Source: Selaginella moellendorffii
Lineage: Eukaryota; Streptophyta; Lycopodiopsida; Selaginellales; Selaginellaceae
NCBI RefSeq assembly: GCF_000143415.4
Contig: NW_003314288.1
Span: forward strand, 1,855,515 to 1,919,514
Length of the DNA stretch: 64,000 nucleotides
Reading direction: 5' to 3'
The notes under the pieces are model-generated. The model worked only from the letters and a program-made list of their open reading frames with translations. It was not told the DNA's origin and did no database searches. Shown here one piece after another: positions 32,050 through 44,075 of this stretch. Position 1 is the first letter of the stretch, and every line of letters begins with the position of its first letter. Made by a program: the position numbers and the translations under genes.

Positions 32050-35000
32050 ATGGCCAGGCGCTTGAGCGCCGGGGTGTTTGAGGCCGCCTCCAAGGCCGTG
32101 TCCAAGCTCACGGAGCGGTAAGATTTCCATTCCAAGAGAATGTAGCTTAGCGATTTGGTGTTCTTGGGGGCAGTGCACCAGATCCGGAGGAAGATCCGGA
32201 TTTCCTAGCTCGAAATCCCCGATGGGAAGATCAACTCCCTCCCATTCATGGTGTCGGGAAGCCACAGGATGACAAAGCGCAATCTACTGCCGCCTTGCTA
32301 GCTGCGCTCGAGAATCTTCCACGCGCTCCCGAGTCCTTGCCGAGGAAGAATTGGAAGAAGGCTTACAAGGCAGTCAAGCGCATACTGGTTTGTATCAGCT
32401 CAACTTTTTTGTTTCTTTCATCCATTCTTATTATTTCTTTGTTTCAGCTCATAAGAAGGAAGGCGAGAAGGAGTGCTGTAGGCACTGGAGCTCGGATGGA
32501 GGGTCATGCTCTAGGGTTTTGGAGTCCTTACAGCTCTGTTCGCCTCAATCTCTTCATGTTTCTTCACTGCCAGTACGTTACTGCTCGCGTTTTCTTGTTG
32601 GTGGTTGCTTACACTGTTTGCAGAAAAGCGGAATACTTCCTCTGCTTTCTCATATTTTCACATATCATAGTGCTGATTTTCCAAGTAAAGGTCGGGCACA
32701 GAGGTGAAAGGTGGACGGAAATACGAGACTTCAACCTCGATTTTCTGGATGGGTTTATTACCGCACTTTACACGTACGTCTAAGCGACTGAAGACTTAGC
32801 GTTATTGTGTGATTTCCTACAGGTTGGAGATGGCTTTGAAGATTTGCTGTCTGGGGCTTTACCAGAAAAGCCACTGCTACCTTCGGAATCCGTATAACAG
32901 GCTTGATTTTGCGGTCGTTGTCGACTCCTGGTACTTGCAACTTCTCTTCCTTTTCCTTTCCACAAGCATGCTTTAGTATTATCCGAGTTACAGGATTCAT
33001 ATCATTGTTAGAGGCATAACTGGAAAGGACTTCTTTGCACGAGTTGCAGTTTTCCGTGCATTTCGAGGCCTCCTCGCATTGAAGCATATCACCTTTTTCG
33101 CGGATGTCATTGTATGCTGCCGTTTTGTGTACATGTCAGCTTCATCGATGATGTAATAGCTAGCAATTGTGTTTTTTTCTTGTTCTTTACAGTCTATCAT
33201 GGCAGCCGTTAAGAGGAGTGTTGGCCCGCTTCAAAATGTCATACTGCTGACATTCTTTATGCTGGTCTTTTACGCGCTACTTGGGACTCAGTTTTTGCAA
33301 AAAACTATGTCTCAAAGGTATAAGAGTTTTGATGAAGTCCATTTCATGAAAGCTGTCTTGTAGGTGCTTGCGGACAACCGATTTACGGCTATCATATCCA
33401 GAACGCTTCTGTGACAAGAAGGTCATTGATGGATACATCTGCCCTTCTAATCAGAAGTGTAAGGTGAGGTTTGGAATGCTCCCAAGCTGTCACTTATAAC
33501 GTTGTCTTTACAGGTATACGGAAATCCTAACTTTGGATGTACAAGTTTTGATTACCTCTGGTGGTCTCTACTTACTATGTTTCAGGTTTGTTTCTGTTTA
33601 TGGAGAAAGGAATTTTCAGTTGGTATTCCAAAGTAAATGATTTACTTACAGTAAACATTTTCAGATCGTATCCTTGGAGGGATGGAGCCTCATTATGTAC
33701 CGCGTGAAGGATGCCGAAGGAGAACGAGCTAGTAATATCTTCGACTTGCCGGGTTTAGCTATGCTAATACTTGCAATGCAGATTCATATTTTATGACCTT
33801 AGTAGTCATTGGCACGTATTTTCTTTGCAACGTGTTCATTGCGGGAATAAGTGGCGTTTTCCTTCGGGTCAGGGCAGAACATCAGGCATGGTTCTTTTGT
33901 ATTGTTTATGTCTTTCTAATTCGTCTTCGTATAGGCGCTTTTGAAAAAATCTCGTAAAAACCAGACTTCCTTTTACAATGCAACGGTGATGGCTGATATA
34001 CTCAAGGACGATATTATAAAAGACGAAGCGAATATGAAGTGGCATTTACGTATTCTGAACAGATCCAAGAAAGTCAAAAGGAGTGTCTTCCGAGCTTTAA
34101 GTCGTACTCAGTCATCTATGAGAGATGCTTTTCATGCTACTTCGTTCCGTATGAGCCGGATAGGCTCAGAACGATATAACCGGTCGTTAAGTCGAAGCGT
34201 AACGATGGGAGTTAGAGCAGCCGCATCTATCTCTGAACAATCTCGTGCCATCGTACAACATCCAAGTTTTGACTGGGGGGTGCTGTTGGCTGTTACAGTT
34301 AACGCGGTTGTTTTATGTTTGTACAGGTATGGCATGTCGAAGGATCTCTTATATATACTCTGTATCCACATTGCTGTTTGCTTCTTGCTTTTCACTTTGC
34401 TGGCCCTTAACTTGACAACTTTAGATGGCATTCAAGCTGTGCTTCTTGTCACTTTTGCCGCCGAGTTGCTACTGCGATTTCTTGCTTTCGGCCCGCCCAC
34501 ATTTTACGAGGACAGTACGTGACGTTCACATTCTCCGTGCCTCAGTGTTTGATCTTGATTGTGGTTGCAGAGATGAACATGGTAGATCTGTTTGTTGTAG
34601 CGGTCTCTGCTGGAGCTCTGGTTTCACGAGCGTATCCAAATATCAGCGCGTTTCGAATTATGCGATGGTTCTACCTGTCAAAGAAATACGTTGACAAGCA
34701 TCCTTCCGTTGTGGTGAGTTTTCTGACCTGGGGTGTGCATTTGACTGTTTTTTGTGACGTTCTAGGCCACTTGCATAAGCGCTGTTGGCTCACTGGTTGG
34801 CGTATTCTTTTTCTATGTGCTTGTTATAGTTATAATGTCTATCATAAGCATGGAACTGTTTAGCGGTCAGTATTATAAGTTTGCGGATGGCTATCCTCGT
34901 GCACACCACGATTCTATGCTCCAGACTATGCTTCTGTGGTTCTCGGTAACCACCGCTGAAGGCTGGCCGAATCAAATGTGGAACTCCATGCGACCCGGGG

Positions 35001-38000
35001 TGCTATATAAGTACGTTGCCTTGATCACTTGTAGTCAAATTCTTATGAGTGTTGTTTATGTGCAGCGGAGTGGCGCCCTTTCTTTACGTTTTCTACTTCG
35101 TTTTAACAGTCCATATTATTATGAACCTCATCATTGCCGTTCTACTGGAGAAAAACGAGCTTACAGACAACCAGAAGAAGCAAATACAAAGGGTACGTCG
35201 GCTCAAGCTCTTGACAAAGACGTATTCTGTGACATTTTCCTGCAGACAGAGCACATGAGGTTGATCAGGCGCATGCAAAGCAGAGTTTTCACGAGAAGTG
35301 GAAGCTGGGTTGTTGGTGCGGTCGAAGGAATGAAAACAGGTCTTGGAAATCTGGCGTATCGAGTTTTAAGCATGAACGTTAGACCTGTGAAAACGCAAAG
35401 CAAGAAGCAAAAACATCGTTCTCGACGCAAGGACCGGGACTCTGGCAAAGGACAGGATAATCTGGAGGCAGTGTCTACTGCAGCTGCAGAGCAAACCAGT
35501 GCCAGCTCGACTGAGCCGCAAAGACGACGCAGCCGGAATTCTCAGATTTTGCAAGCTTCTGGATTTCCCCCTAACATTGGAGAGAAGCGAGGGTCGAGAA
35601 CTGCACTTGAGGATGCTGTGTTAACTCTTGCCGACATCACTAAGCCTCCGTCCTTCAAATCTCCCAGCTTGCTTCTTAGCAGAGACATGAGCAGAAAAGG
35701 CTCGGGTAAAAGGCAGTCGTTCCAGTTATCGGACTATGAAGAGCTTGAAAAGAACATCGACAGCATCGAAAGGCCATGGTACCTGCATGAAGGCTCTCTT
35801 CTCTTGTTCGGAGAGAAGAGTCACCTGAGAAAGCATTGCAAAGCTATCGTCGAGAGCAAGTGGTGGGAATGGTTTTCTATAGCTTGGGTTGGCATAGGTA
35901 CGTGGATTGTCATCGAGATGCGGGCAACTGGGGAGCCGGTATTTGCACCCACTGCTATCAAAGTGCTGCACAAGCTTGTGCTTGTGGTAAGAGTCAAGCT
36001 ATATGTCTTCATTACTTAGACTCGAGTTGCAGGTTTTCATGCTGGAGCTGCTGCTCAAGGTTATAGCCAACGGTTTTATGTTCTCGCCGGATGCCGTCCT
36101 AAACGACCCGTACAACATCCTCGATATTTTCATTGTTATCATCGACGCGGTCAATCTTGCCACCTGGGGTGAGAAATCCAGAAGAGCTGTTCATGCCTTG
36201 ACGGCATTGCGGCCATTCCGCTTCATCAGTAGGATAAGTGGACTGCGCTCCTTAATGTCCAACCTGGTCAAGACGCTTCCTGCCATCATCGCTGTGCTGC
36301 TATTCACATTTATGCTCTTCGTGACTTTCGGCTCCATCGGGATCCAGCTCTTTCGAGGTCGTCTCTACTTTTGCAACGACAGCAGAATATCTCATCGAGC
36401 CTATTGCACCGGGCACTACTACAACAATGTTGGCGTTTACTCTCCGCGGGCCTGGGTAAATCCGAACTTCCACTTTGACGACATTGGTAATGCTTTTCTC
36501 TCTTTATTCGTCTGCTCTACCTTCGACAATTGGGTAACGAATTGGCTGTATCCAGCAATGGATATTGTTGGTGAAAACAAGCAGCCGCAACGGGACAACA
36601 GCCCGGCTTATGCCTTGTACTTCGTGGCGTTCTGCGTTTGCGGAGGATTTTTTATCATCAGGGTGTTCATCGGAGTTTTTATAAACGAGTTTGGAAAGAA
36701 TTCTGGGTCGCTGCTCTTGACGGAGAGGCAGAAGCTATGGCGGGACATGAACCGTATTATTCAGAAGCTAAAACCAGGGGCACTGCCACGACCACCGAAG
36801 AACTATATCAGAAAGCTGTGCTTCTATGCGATCCGGAACCGGCATTACCAGAACACTATGATTGTTTGCCTTCTTGGTTACTCTGGACTCTTGGCTACGA
36901 ACTATGCCGGCCAGCCAGCGTATGTATCCAATCGCCGCCAGAAAGCTCATTGCGCGCTCACTGCGTATTTTTTGATGGAGTCATTGACCAAGTTTCTCGG
37001 CGACGAGGTATAAAGCTGCGTGTTTTGTTTTTCTTTCTCATGAAACGTTGTTTTATTGCTGGTTTTGCAGTTTAGAGTTTACAGATACGAGTATTCAAGA
37101 CACATAGAGGCTGTGATTTCCATCTTAGCAGGGGCGGGATTGATGGGATTGAAGGGAACACCCAGGGGTTATGTTGGCCGGTTTGCTTACATTGCTCGGG
37201 TGTTTTGCATCATTCCTCACGTACCAAGAGCTCGGGTCATTATGAGAGTGATGTTCATATGCTGCCCGACTATAGGAGAGATCATGGCTCTTCTGGGGAT
37301 TTTCCTCTTCTTGTTCGCTGGAATCGGTTTCCAGATGTTCAGCCAAGTCGCGGATGGAGCTTGTATTGGTCCGCTGGTTAACTTCAAAACCTTTGTGAAT
37401 TCCTTCATTACCGTGTTTCAAGTAAGTTCGTTTGCATTTTAGTTCTGCTCGTGATTAGCTAATGCTTGTTTCATAGGTAACGACGCTTGACAACTGGTCG
37501 TGCATTATGGCCGACGCGATGCTGGGTACTCCAAAATGTACCGATGGCAACACCATGCTGAAGAACGACTGTGGTTATCCTTTTGCGGGAGTGATATACT
37601 TCGTCTGCTTGATCGTGGTGGCAAGCCACATCTTCATGAACCTGTTTGTAGCCGTGATTCTCGATGCCATCACTTTTGGATTGGTGAACGAGAATTCAAT
37701 GGTGACGCCGGAGCACCTTCTCGCGTTTAAGTCTCTATGGGCTGAATTGCCTTTCGATCCCGAGTAAGCATTTTACTTCGTTGATCAGGCTTCTCACTTT
37801 ACTTTGAGCAGGGCCACGGGTTATATTGGCATGCACAAGCTACGGCGTTTCGTAAACTCTCTAGGAATTCCTCTGGGACGTCGCTACAATGCCACCGTTC
37901 AATGGTGATCTAAACACTCATGTCAAGCTTCTCACTCTCCTACTCCCATTTCAGGTACCTGAGGATCGAGTTCGAGGTCATGAGCTTCCGGGTTCCAAAC

Positions 38001-38381
38001 AAAGGGATTCCTTTCAAGCAGCTGCTAGAAACTTTGACGCTGTACAAGATCGGACCCACAGTTAAGCCTTTTCGTTTCATGGTTCTCGTGGCTTGAGTGT
38101 TTCTCAACAATGCACAGGGTCTACCGCTCACTTTACGCATCGAAAGAGAGAAGCGCATCCAAGACGTGTATATCCGCGGCGCGACCACGAAAGTCCAGGC
38201 ACTTGTGCGGGGATTTCTAGTAAGGAGGCGAGCTGCCCGGGCTAGAGGAGAAGAATTTGAGGGAGGATTGCCGTTGCTCAAAGACGATCAAAGCGGTGGA
38301 AACGAAGAACCGCAACAAGATGAACAGCAAGAACAGCAACTAAGAAGCAAATCCATGCTCGTGGAAGAAGAAGGAAGTTAG
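32050..38381 (+). CDS. Four-domain voltage-gated cation channel, Cav/NALCN-like, with IQ motif
   Basis: A multi-exon gene with short introns, start MARRLSAGVFEAASK. Four repeats of a six-helix channel unit are readable. S4 segments carry spaced Arg/Lys: RVAVFRAFRGLLALKH (I), FRIMRWFYLSKKY (II), LRPFRFISRISGLRSL (III), RFAYIARVFCIIPHVPRAR (IV). Pore loops are VSLEGWS (Glu codon 33677), VTTAEGWP (Glu 34958), CSTFDNW (Asp 36525) and VTTLDNW (Asp 37489), so the ring is E/E/D/D. The II-III linker is long, basic and Ser-rich. After domain IV comes KVQALVRGFLVRRR (near 38190), an IQ motif for calmodulin. The acidic ring suggests Ca2+ permeation, as in Cav channels (T-type are also EEDD), rather than the EEKE of NALCN; this is inference. 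Exon ends in domain I are the least certain. Confidence 0.88.
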
Positions 38382-38473
38382 CTTAAATCCGGGAAGTTAA
38401 CATATGGCGTTTAGCTTATATTTCCTTTAATGCGAAGTAAAAGCCCTAAAAACAGAGGAATGATGGCTAGGGC

Positions 38474-41400
38474 ATGAGCATTCGGGCATGGCGGGCGAAA
38501 TCCTTGCAGCACGGTAGCGCCGCATCGCTGGGAGAGGCCGCATTGCTGGAAATCCAGCGCCTCGCAGCGATTCATCGAGAGGGTAAGCAGCAGCAGGATC
38601 GAAATCTTCATGGCGAGCAGGAGATCAAAGATCATGCGAACCGCATCCGGCAGTGCGGGCGAGCCGGAGATCTGGCCGAGGCCGAGCGGGTTCACGCCGC
38701 GGTGCTGCGATCCGGGCTCGGCGGCGATCGCTTCCTCTCCAATCTCTTGGTGGAGATGTACGGCAGGTGCGGCGGCGTGGAGGGCTCCCGTACGGCGTTC
38801 GATGCCATTGAGTCCCCAAACGTCTACTCGTGGACGCTGCTCATCGCGGCATATGCCCGCAATGGGCATCACAGGGAGGCCATAGAGGCGCTGAGGAGAA
38901 TGGATCTGGATGGAGTAGAGGCCGATACTTTCACTTACTCCACCATTTTCAACATGATCTCGCGCAAGGAGATGCTGCCCCAGGCAAGGTGGCTCCACGA
39001 GAGAGTCTCGACGTCTTTGGAGCTTGGGTTGAACAGAGATATCTTCCTGGGAACTGCCATCGTCAACATGTATGGGAAATGTGGCAGCATACACGACGCC
39101 GAAGAGATCTTCTTTCGGATGGAGCACAGGGACGTGGTGGCCTGGAACGCGATGCTCTCGGCCTATGCTCACAACGGGTACGAGCTCGAGGCGGCCAAAC
39201 TGTTCCAGGAGATGGAACACGAGGGAGTCAAGGCGGACAGGGTGGTTTTTGTGAGCCTTCTCGAGGCTTGCTCTAAGCTGGGGGACTTGGAGCAAGGGAA
39301 GGTGGTGCACGGGCGCGTGACCGAGCTCGGGTTTGAGGCCGAGGACGTTCTCGGGCACGCGCTGGTGAACTTATACGGGAAGTGTGGAGCGCTGGAGGAA
39401 GCGAGGTCGCTTTTTGGTAAGATTGTTTCTAAGAATGTGGTGTCGTGGAACGTCTTGATAACGGCCTATCTGCAGAACGGGCTCGTGGAGGATGCACTCA
39501 AGCTCTTCACAGAGATGGCGCTGGATGGGACCAGACCCGACGACGTGACCTTCAACAATCTCGTCAACTTGTGCACGGGGGTGGTGAGCTTAGAACAAGC
39601 CAGGATTCTCCACCGGCGATTGATCGAGAGTGAGATCCACGTAGACGCTGTAATGAGGAACGCCGTCATGAATCTCTACGTGAAAGCTGGGAGTTTGGAA
39701 GATGCCAGGGCCGAGTTCTATCGCATGGAAGTCAGGGACGTGGTTTCGTGGACGCTCATGCTTTCGACATACTCGCAGTCTGGATACGTAGACGAAGCAT
39801 TCAAGCTGTTTCATCAGATGGACCTTGAAGGCATTGAGGCCGATGCCGTCACCTACATTGCAGTTCTCGACGCCTGTGATTGCTCCGAGCTCCTGGAGCA
39901 AGGCCGGAGAGTGCGCGCTCGAGCAGCTCAGTCAGCTTTTCATGAAGATGTTGCTGTCAGCACTTCGCTCGTCAACATGTATGGGAAGTGCGGAAGCTTA
40001 GTCGAAGCCAAGACATTGTTCGACGGGATGAGCTTTAGGAACGAGTTATCATGGAACGCAATGGTGAGAGTTCTCGGGTTTAACGGGCAGAGCAGCGAGG
40101 CCTTTCGAGTCTATCGGGTGATGCAGCTAGAAGGGGTCAAGCCAGACTCGACTACGTTACTCATCCTCCTCGACGCTTGCAAAGATTTGTCACAGGGCCG
40201 GATGGTCCACTCCAAGATCATCGAATGTGGATTCGATCGGGACAAAGGTGTCCCGCACACGCTTGTGATCATGTACGGGAAGCATGGAGATCTAGAAGAA
40301 GCCAACCAAGTGTTTCGGAAAAGTGTCCTGGATTGCGGAAAGGATCTAGCCAGCTTATGGAACGCTTTCATCGTAGCTCACACACACAACGGCCAGACCG
40401 AACAAGCAGCTCAGCTTCTTCACAGCATGGACCTCCAGGGCGTAAGACTCAACAAGTTCAGCTACGTTGCTCTGCTCGACGCATGCTCGACGTTACAACA
40501 GGTGGAGCAGCTCCACTTACGACTGCTTGCGGAAGGATTGGAGGCAGATCAAGAGATTGGCAACACACTCATCACCTCGTATGGCCAGTGTGGTAACATA
40601 GACGCTTCAAGAGCCGTCTTCACGGGAATGGAGTGCAAGAACGTGATTTCCTGGACTTCTTCCATTGTAGCTCACGCAACCAACGGACAGGCTAGCCAGG
40701 CGATGGGGCTGCTTCATCAAATGCATCTAGAAGGCGTTCATCCAAACAAAGTCACTTTGCTGGGCTTGATCGATGCGTGCGTGAGCCTGGCAGCAGCAGT
40801 GGACAAAAACGAGAGAAGTATCGTCATACCGGAGTATGTTCTATCTGTGGCCAGCAGATTCGAGTCGACTATCGTTCTAGAGACTGCGCTGCTCAACATG
40901 CACGCCAAGTGTGGCAACGTAGAGGAAGCCGAGAGGATTTTTTTTGAGAAGATGGCCGATGGGGAAAGGGACTCTATCGCATGGAATGCCATGGTTTCTG
41001 CCTATGCTACCAACGGACACGGCCTGGAGGCGATTGAAGTAGTGCGAAGGATGGACTTGGAAGGGATAAAGCTGCACAGAGTCACCTTTCTGGGCCTGCT
41101 GGACGCCATTGCTGGAGTGGGAGACATCACGATGGTGAAGCAGACACACGCAAGGCTGACCGAGGCAGGAGTTCTTCCCAGCCTCGCACTAGAGAACAGT
41201 CTCATAGCTGCTTATGGACGTTGCGGGAGTGTGGAGGATGCAAAGTCTGTTTTCAAGGGTATCTCGTGCAACAAGGATTCCGTCTCCTGGGGCGCTCTCA
41301 TCGTGGCTCTCTCCCAAAACTGGCAGGCTTCTCCGGCACTAGAGCTCCTCAAGAGCATGGACTTGGAAGGGGTCAAGGCAGGAAAGGTGGCGCTGCTGAG

Positions 41401-42118
41401 AATGGTGGAGTCGTGTGCGCTGCTGGGAGCTCTTGCTCACGGCAAATCTCTCCACACTCGCATCCTCCGCTCGGGCTTCCAGGCGGAAGAGGTCCTCGCC
41501 AACGCACTCATCGCCATGTACGGGAAGTGCGGCTGCCTGGAGACCGCCAGGAAGCTCTTCGAAGACGAGCTCCAGACGCCTGATCCCGGTGGTAGAACCA
41601 GGAAGAACAACGTAGTAACTTGGACGACGATGGTCACCATCTACACGTCCGCTGGCCACCCCAGTGAAGCGCTGGAGCTCTTCTACGGCATGGTGTTGCA
41701 AGGCGTCCTTCCCACGTCGGTAACGCTCACCAGCATTCTCAGCGGCTGCAGCCACGCCGGCCTCGTCGGCCAGGGGATCCGCTACTTTGCGTGCATGGTG
41801 GAAGATCACGGCGTCACTCCCACGGCGGATCACATGAACTGCCTTGTAGACTTGCTGGGACGAGCAGGCTGGCTCCGGGAGGCCGAGGACTTGATCAGGA
41901 AGATGCCGGCGGGAGACCCTCTAACTTGGAAGGTCCTCCTGGGAGCTTGTAGGCTCCATGGAGACTTGGAGAGAGGCACAAACGCAGCGCGGAAGGCATC
42001 AAACTTCCTTGACCACTGCGATTCGTCGCCTTACGTGTTGCTGAGCAACATGTACCTGGAGAAGGATCCACAAAGCTTGACAAACTGCGAATCGTCCGGA
42101 CTAGTTCCAACTTCATGA
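38474..42118 (+). CDS. PLS-class pentatricopeptide repeat protein, truncated E region
   Basis: Intronless frame of 1214 residues made of about 30 PPR-type repeats with the classical phrases NLLVEMYGRCGG, NVYSWTLLIAAYARNG, VVAWNAMLSAYAHNG, VSWNVLITAYLQNG and YVLLSNMY. The repeat order with long and short variants and the end (DLLGRAGWLREAEDLIRKM, WKVLLGACRLHGDLERG) fit the PLS class with the start of an E motif. PLS proteins act in organelles in RNA editing or processing. There is no DYW domain. After YVLLSNMYLEKD the usual E continuation is lost and the frame stops inside a 33-bp repeat array at 42116. The N-terminus is basic and could be a transit peptide. Start at 38474 is the first Met; it is 92 bp after the channel stop. 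Confidence 0.9.
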   Translation: MSIRAWRAKSLQHGSAASLGEAALLEIQRLAAIHREGKQQQDRNLHGEQEIKDHANRIRQCGRAGDLAEAERVHAAVLRSGLGGDRFLSNLLVEMYGRCGGVEGSRTAFDAIESPNVYSWTLLIAAYARNGHHREAIEALRRMDLDGVEADTFTYSTIFNMISRKEMLPQARWLHERVSTSLELGLNRDIFLGTAIVNMYGKCGSIHDAEEIFFRMEHRDVVAWNAMLSAYAHNGYELEAAKLFQEMEHEGVKADRVVFVSLLEACSKLGDLEQGKVVHGRVTELGFEAEDVLGHALVNLYGKCGALEEARSLFGKIVSKNVVSWNVLITAYLQNGLVEDALKLFTEMALDGTRPDDVTFNNLVNLCTGVVSLEQARILHRRLIESEIHVDAVMRNAVMNLYVKAGSLEDARAEFYRMEVRDVVSWTLMLSTYSQSGYVDEAFKLFHQMDLEGIEADAVTYIAVLDACDCSELLEQGRRVRARAAQSAFHEDVAVSTSLVNMYGKCGSLVEAKTLFDGMSFRNELSWNAMVRVLGFNGQSSEAFRVYRVMQLEGVKPDSTTLLILLDACKDLSQGRMVHSKIIECGFDRDKGVPHTLVIMYGKHGDLEEANQVFRKSVLDCGKDLASLWNAFIVAHTHNGQTEQAAQLLHSMDLQGVRLNKFSYVALLDACSTLQQVEQLHLRLLAEGLEADQEIGNTLITSYGQCGNIDASRAVFTGMECKNVISWTSSIVAHATNGQASQAMGLLHQMHLEGVHPNKVTLLGLIDACVSLAAAVDKNERSIVIPEYVLSVASRFESTIVLETALLNMHAKCGNVEEAERIFFEKMADGERDSIAWNAMVSAYATNGHGLEAIEVVRRMDLEGIKLHRVTFLGLLDAIAGVGDITMVKQTHARLTEAGVLPSLALENSLIAAYGRCGSVEDAKSVFKGISCNKDSVSWGALIVALSQNWQASPALELLKSMDLEGVKAGKVALLRMVESCALLGALAHGKSLHTRILRSGFQAEEVLANALIAMYGKCGCLETARKLFEDELQTPDPGGRTRKNNVVTWTTMVTIYTSAGHPSEALELFYGMVLQGVLPTSVTLTSILSGCSHAGLVGQGIRYFACMVEDHGVTPTADHMNCLVDLLGRAGWLREAEDLIRKMPAGDPLTWKVLLGACRLHGDLERGTNAARKASNFLDHCDSSPYVLLSNMYLEKDPQSLTNCESSGLVPTS

Positions 42119-42199
42119 TCGATCACGCAGGTACTAGTTCCAACTTCATGATCGATCGCACAGGTACTCGTTTTAACTTCGTGATCGAAGGTACTTATG
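42101..42199 (+). repeat. 33-bp tandem repeat, three copies
   Basis: Copies start at 42101, 42134 and 42167 (CTAGTTCCAACTTCATGATC, the third more diverged). The first copy supplies the PPR stop codon. The array is flanked by AAGCTTGACAAAC at about 42074-42086 and 42230-42242. Confidence 0.85.
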
Positions 42200-42334
42200 T
42201 TGGTAACTGTGTGATTAACGGTTTTTCCAAGCTTGACAAACAGCTCCGTGTTCTTGGTATGTTTCAAATTTGTGTTCTATTATTTCTGATATAGATTTTA
42301 CTTTATGTACCCAGCACAGCAGCTATGAGCAGCA

Positions 42335-43694
42335 TCAAGGATCGGCATGGCCAGCCATTTCCTCGTCGCTGGACGCGTAATCCTCATCAGTCACTTCCGC
42401 GTCGCTGCTCTCTTCGGGGTGAGCTGCCGTATCCTCTGACTTTGCATATCTTTCGCAGTACTCTGATCAAAACGCACGAAATACTTTGGCCAGGCCAAAC
42501 AAGAAGGGAGTCCATCGCTCTTACCTTTAACTTTCTGGTCGTAGCGATCTCTGTCCCTCATCATCAACGCGGCCGCTTCACCATTGAGTGGATCTGTGGG
42601 GTTGGGATAGAGTAGCAACTGAGGTAGAAACACCTCAAACACGTTGATCAAATCTACACAAACCATAATACCAAAGAACTTTCAGAGCTTGAAACTTGCG
42701 AGCAAATCATCGTTACCAAACATTGGGCTCCACGTTTGGTTGATCACGTCCAAGCACACGGAGCCGGACCTGGAAGCAAAGCATCGATAAGATGAGCTCC
42801 AAAGAGAGAACCGAAAGACCGAAAAAAAGAGAGAGAAAAAAGGAAAGAGAACGAAAAGAAATGGGAGATTTCAGGCAGGCATACATCTCGTCCACATTGG
42901 GGTGAAATATCCTGTTCACAAAACCGATGGATGGAGATTTATACGGGTAAGCCTCTGGAAGTTCGACACGAACCTTCCAAGTCCCCGTTTGATATGGACC
43001 TGTTGGAAACGAAACAGGATTAGAACCATGCCACAGCCCGGGGAGTTGAAAAAGAGATGCAGAAGCAACGAAATTCACTCTATCTACGTGATACGTGACA
43101 CCACAAGGGAAGAAAAACAAAAGAGAAAAACTCCCGGCCAAGTGACAATGGCTTAGATTTTTACGTGTTTTAGCTTTGAGAGGTGGACACCTGGCGTTTT
43201 TGGAGCTCTTCTCGAGGACCCGCACCAAGAAGTGCTGGCATTCTTTTTTGTGTCCATGGCTATGAATCTGGAAGAGCGAACAAAAAATGGCAACTCAACT
43301 CGAGGGCAGTTCTCCTACAGATCCAATCCAAGGCAAAAACAAGAAGAAATCTCTCTTTCAAACAAGCCGAGAGACACAGAGGCACGAAAACCACAGGGAG
43401 ACAAGAGGAAGAGAAGAGGGCAGTGTGGAGGACTTACTATCCCGAGGTCCATGGAACTCCACATTAAACTCGTTCATCCCATCGTTTACCATCTCCACCT
43501 TGTAGTCACTCATCATCCTGGAAAGAGGAATGGGAAGCAAAAAGAAGAAGCAATGAATTAGCAGAGAGGAAGAAAGCGAAGAAAGAGAGGTTTTTCATAG
43601 CCACTGGAGAGCGAAGAAGGAATTGAAATTCGAGAGGAGGCGAGACTCACAGTTTCATCACATCCATTTCGCGGCGCTTGCTCGGGGAAGACAT
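42335..43694 (-). CDS. Ubiquitin-conjugating enzyme E2, UBE2H / UBC4-5-6 type
   Basis: Six exons: 43694-43651, 43517-43438, 42999-42885, 42769-42717, 42653-42525 and 42462-42335. They give 182 residues, the usual length of UBE2H. The start is [15 protein letters not shown], followed by [34 protein letters not shown] and FHPNVDEM. The catalytic Cys is in [34 protein letters not shown] follows, and the tail is acidic ([19 protein letters not shown]), as in this E2 class. The enzyme carries ubiquitin as a thioester for transfer with E3 ligases. All splice sites are GT-AG. It is head-to-head with the gene at 44076. Confidence 0.95.
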
Positions 43695-44075
43695 TCTCGC
43701 CTGCGCTGCTGCTGCTGCTGCCCTGCCCTGCCCTGCCGCCCCGCCGCTCAGCGATGGAGAGCCGAGGAACCCACCAAGATCGAGGACGCCCTAAATCTCA
43801 TCTAGCGAGTGACAACATCCACGCCAAGGGAATGGGATAGCCGCTGTGCCAAAGCAAACAGTGACTGTCGCGACTGGAGAATCGGAACCCTAGAATGCTG
43901 GTGGACAGCCTAGCCCTAGGCCACCACGCTCGAGGCTTGGCAGCCGTCGGATGCCGATCTGCGCCCCTTCAGCGTGGCCCTTGATTCCGCCAGCTCGGCA
44001 GGAATATCCTTCGTTATGAATCTTAACGGTAAGTAACGGTTTCCCGCGGGAAAATATCCCCTGTTCTTGCGAGCT
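43695..44075. promoter_or_regulatory. Divergent promoter region, E2 and prion-like protein genes
   Basis: 381 bp between two outward start codons. No TATA box is obvious. A run of CTGC-type triplets (about 43700-43735) lies next to the E2 start. Confidence 0.4.

Noticed and set aside
32295-32783. A separate ORF on the plus strand in the channel gene
   Set aside because: It reads through introns of the channel; parts of it (KNWKKAYKAVKRIL and the S1 region) belong to channel exons.
38411-39358. Minus-strand frame opposite the PPR gene
   Set aside because: Antisense shadow of PPR repeats; repeated phrases follow from the repeat codons.
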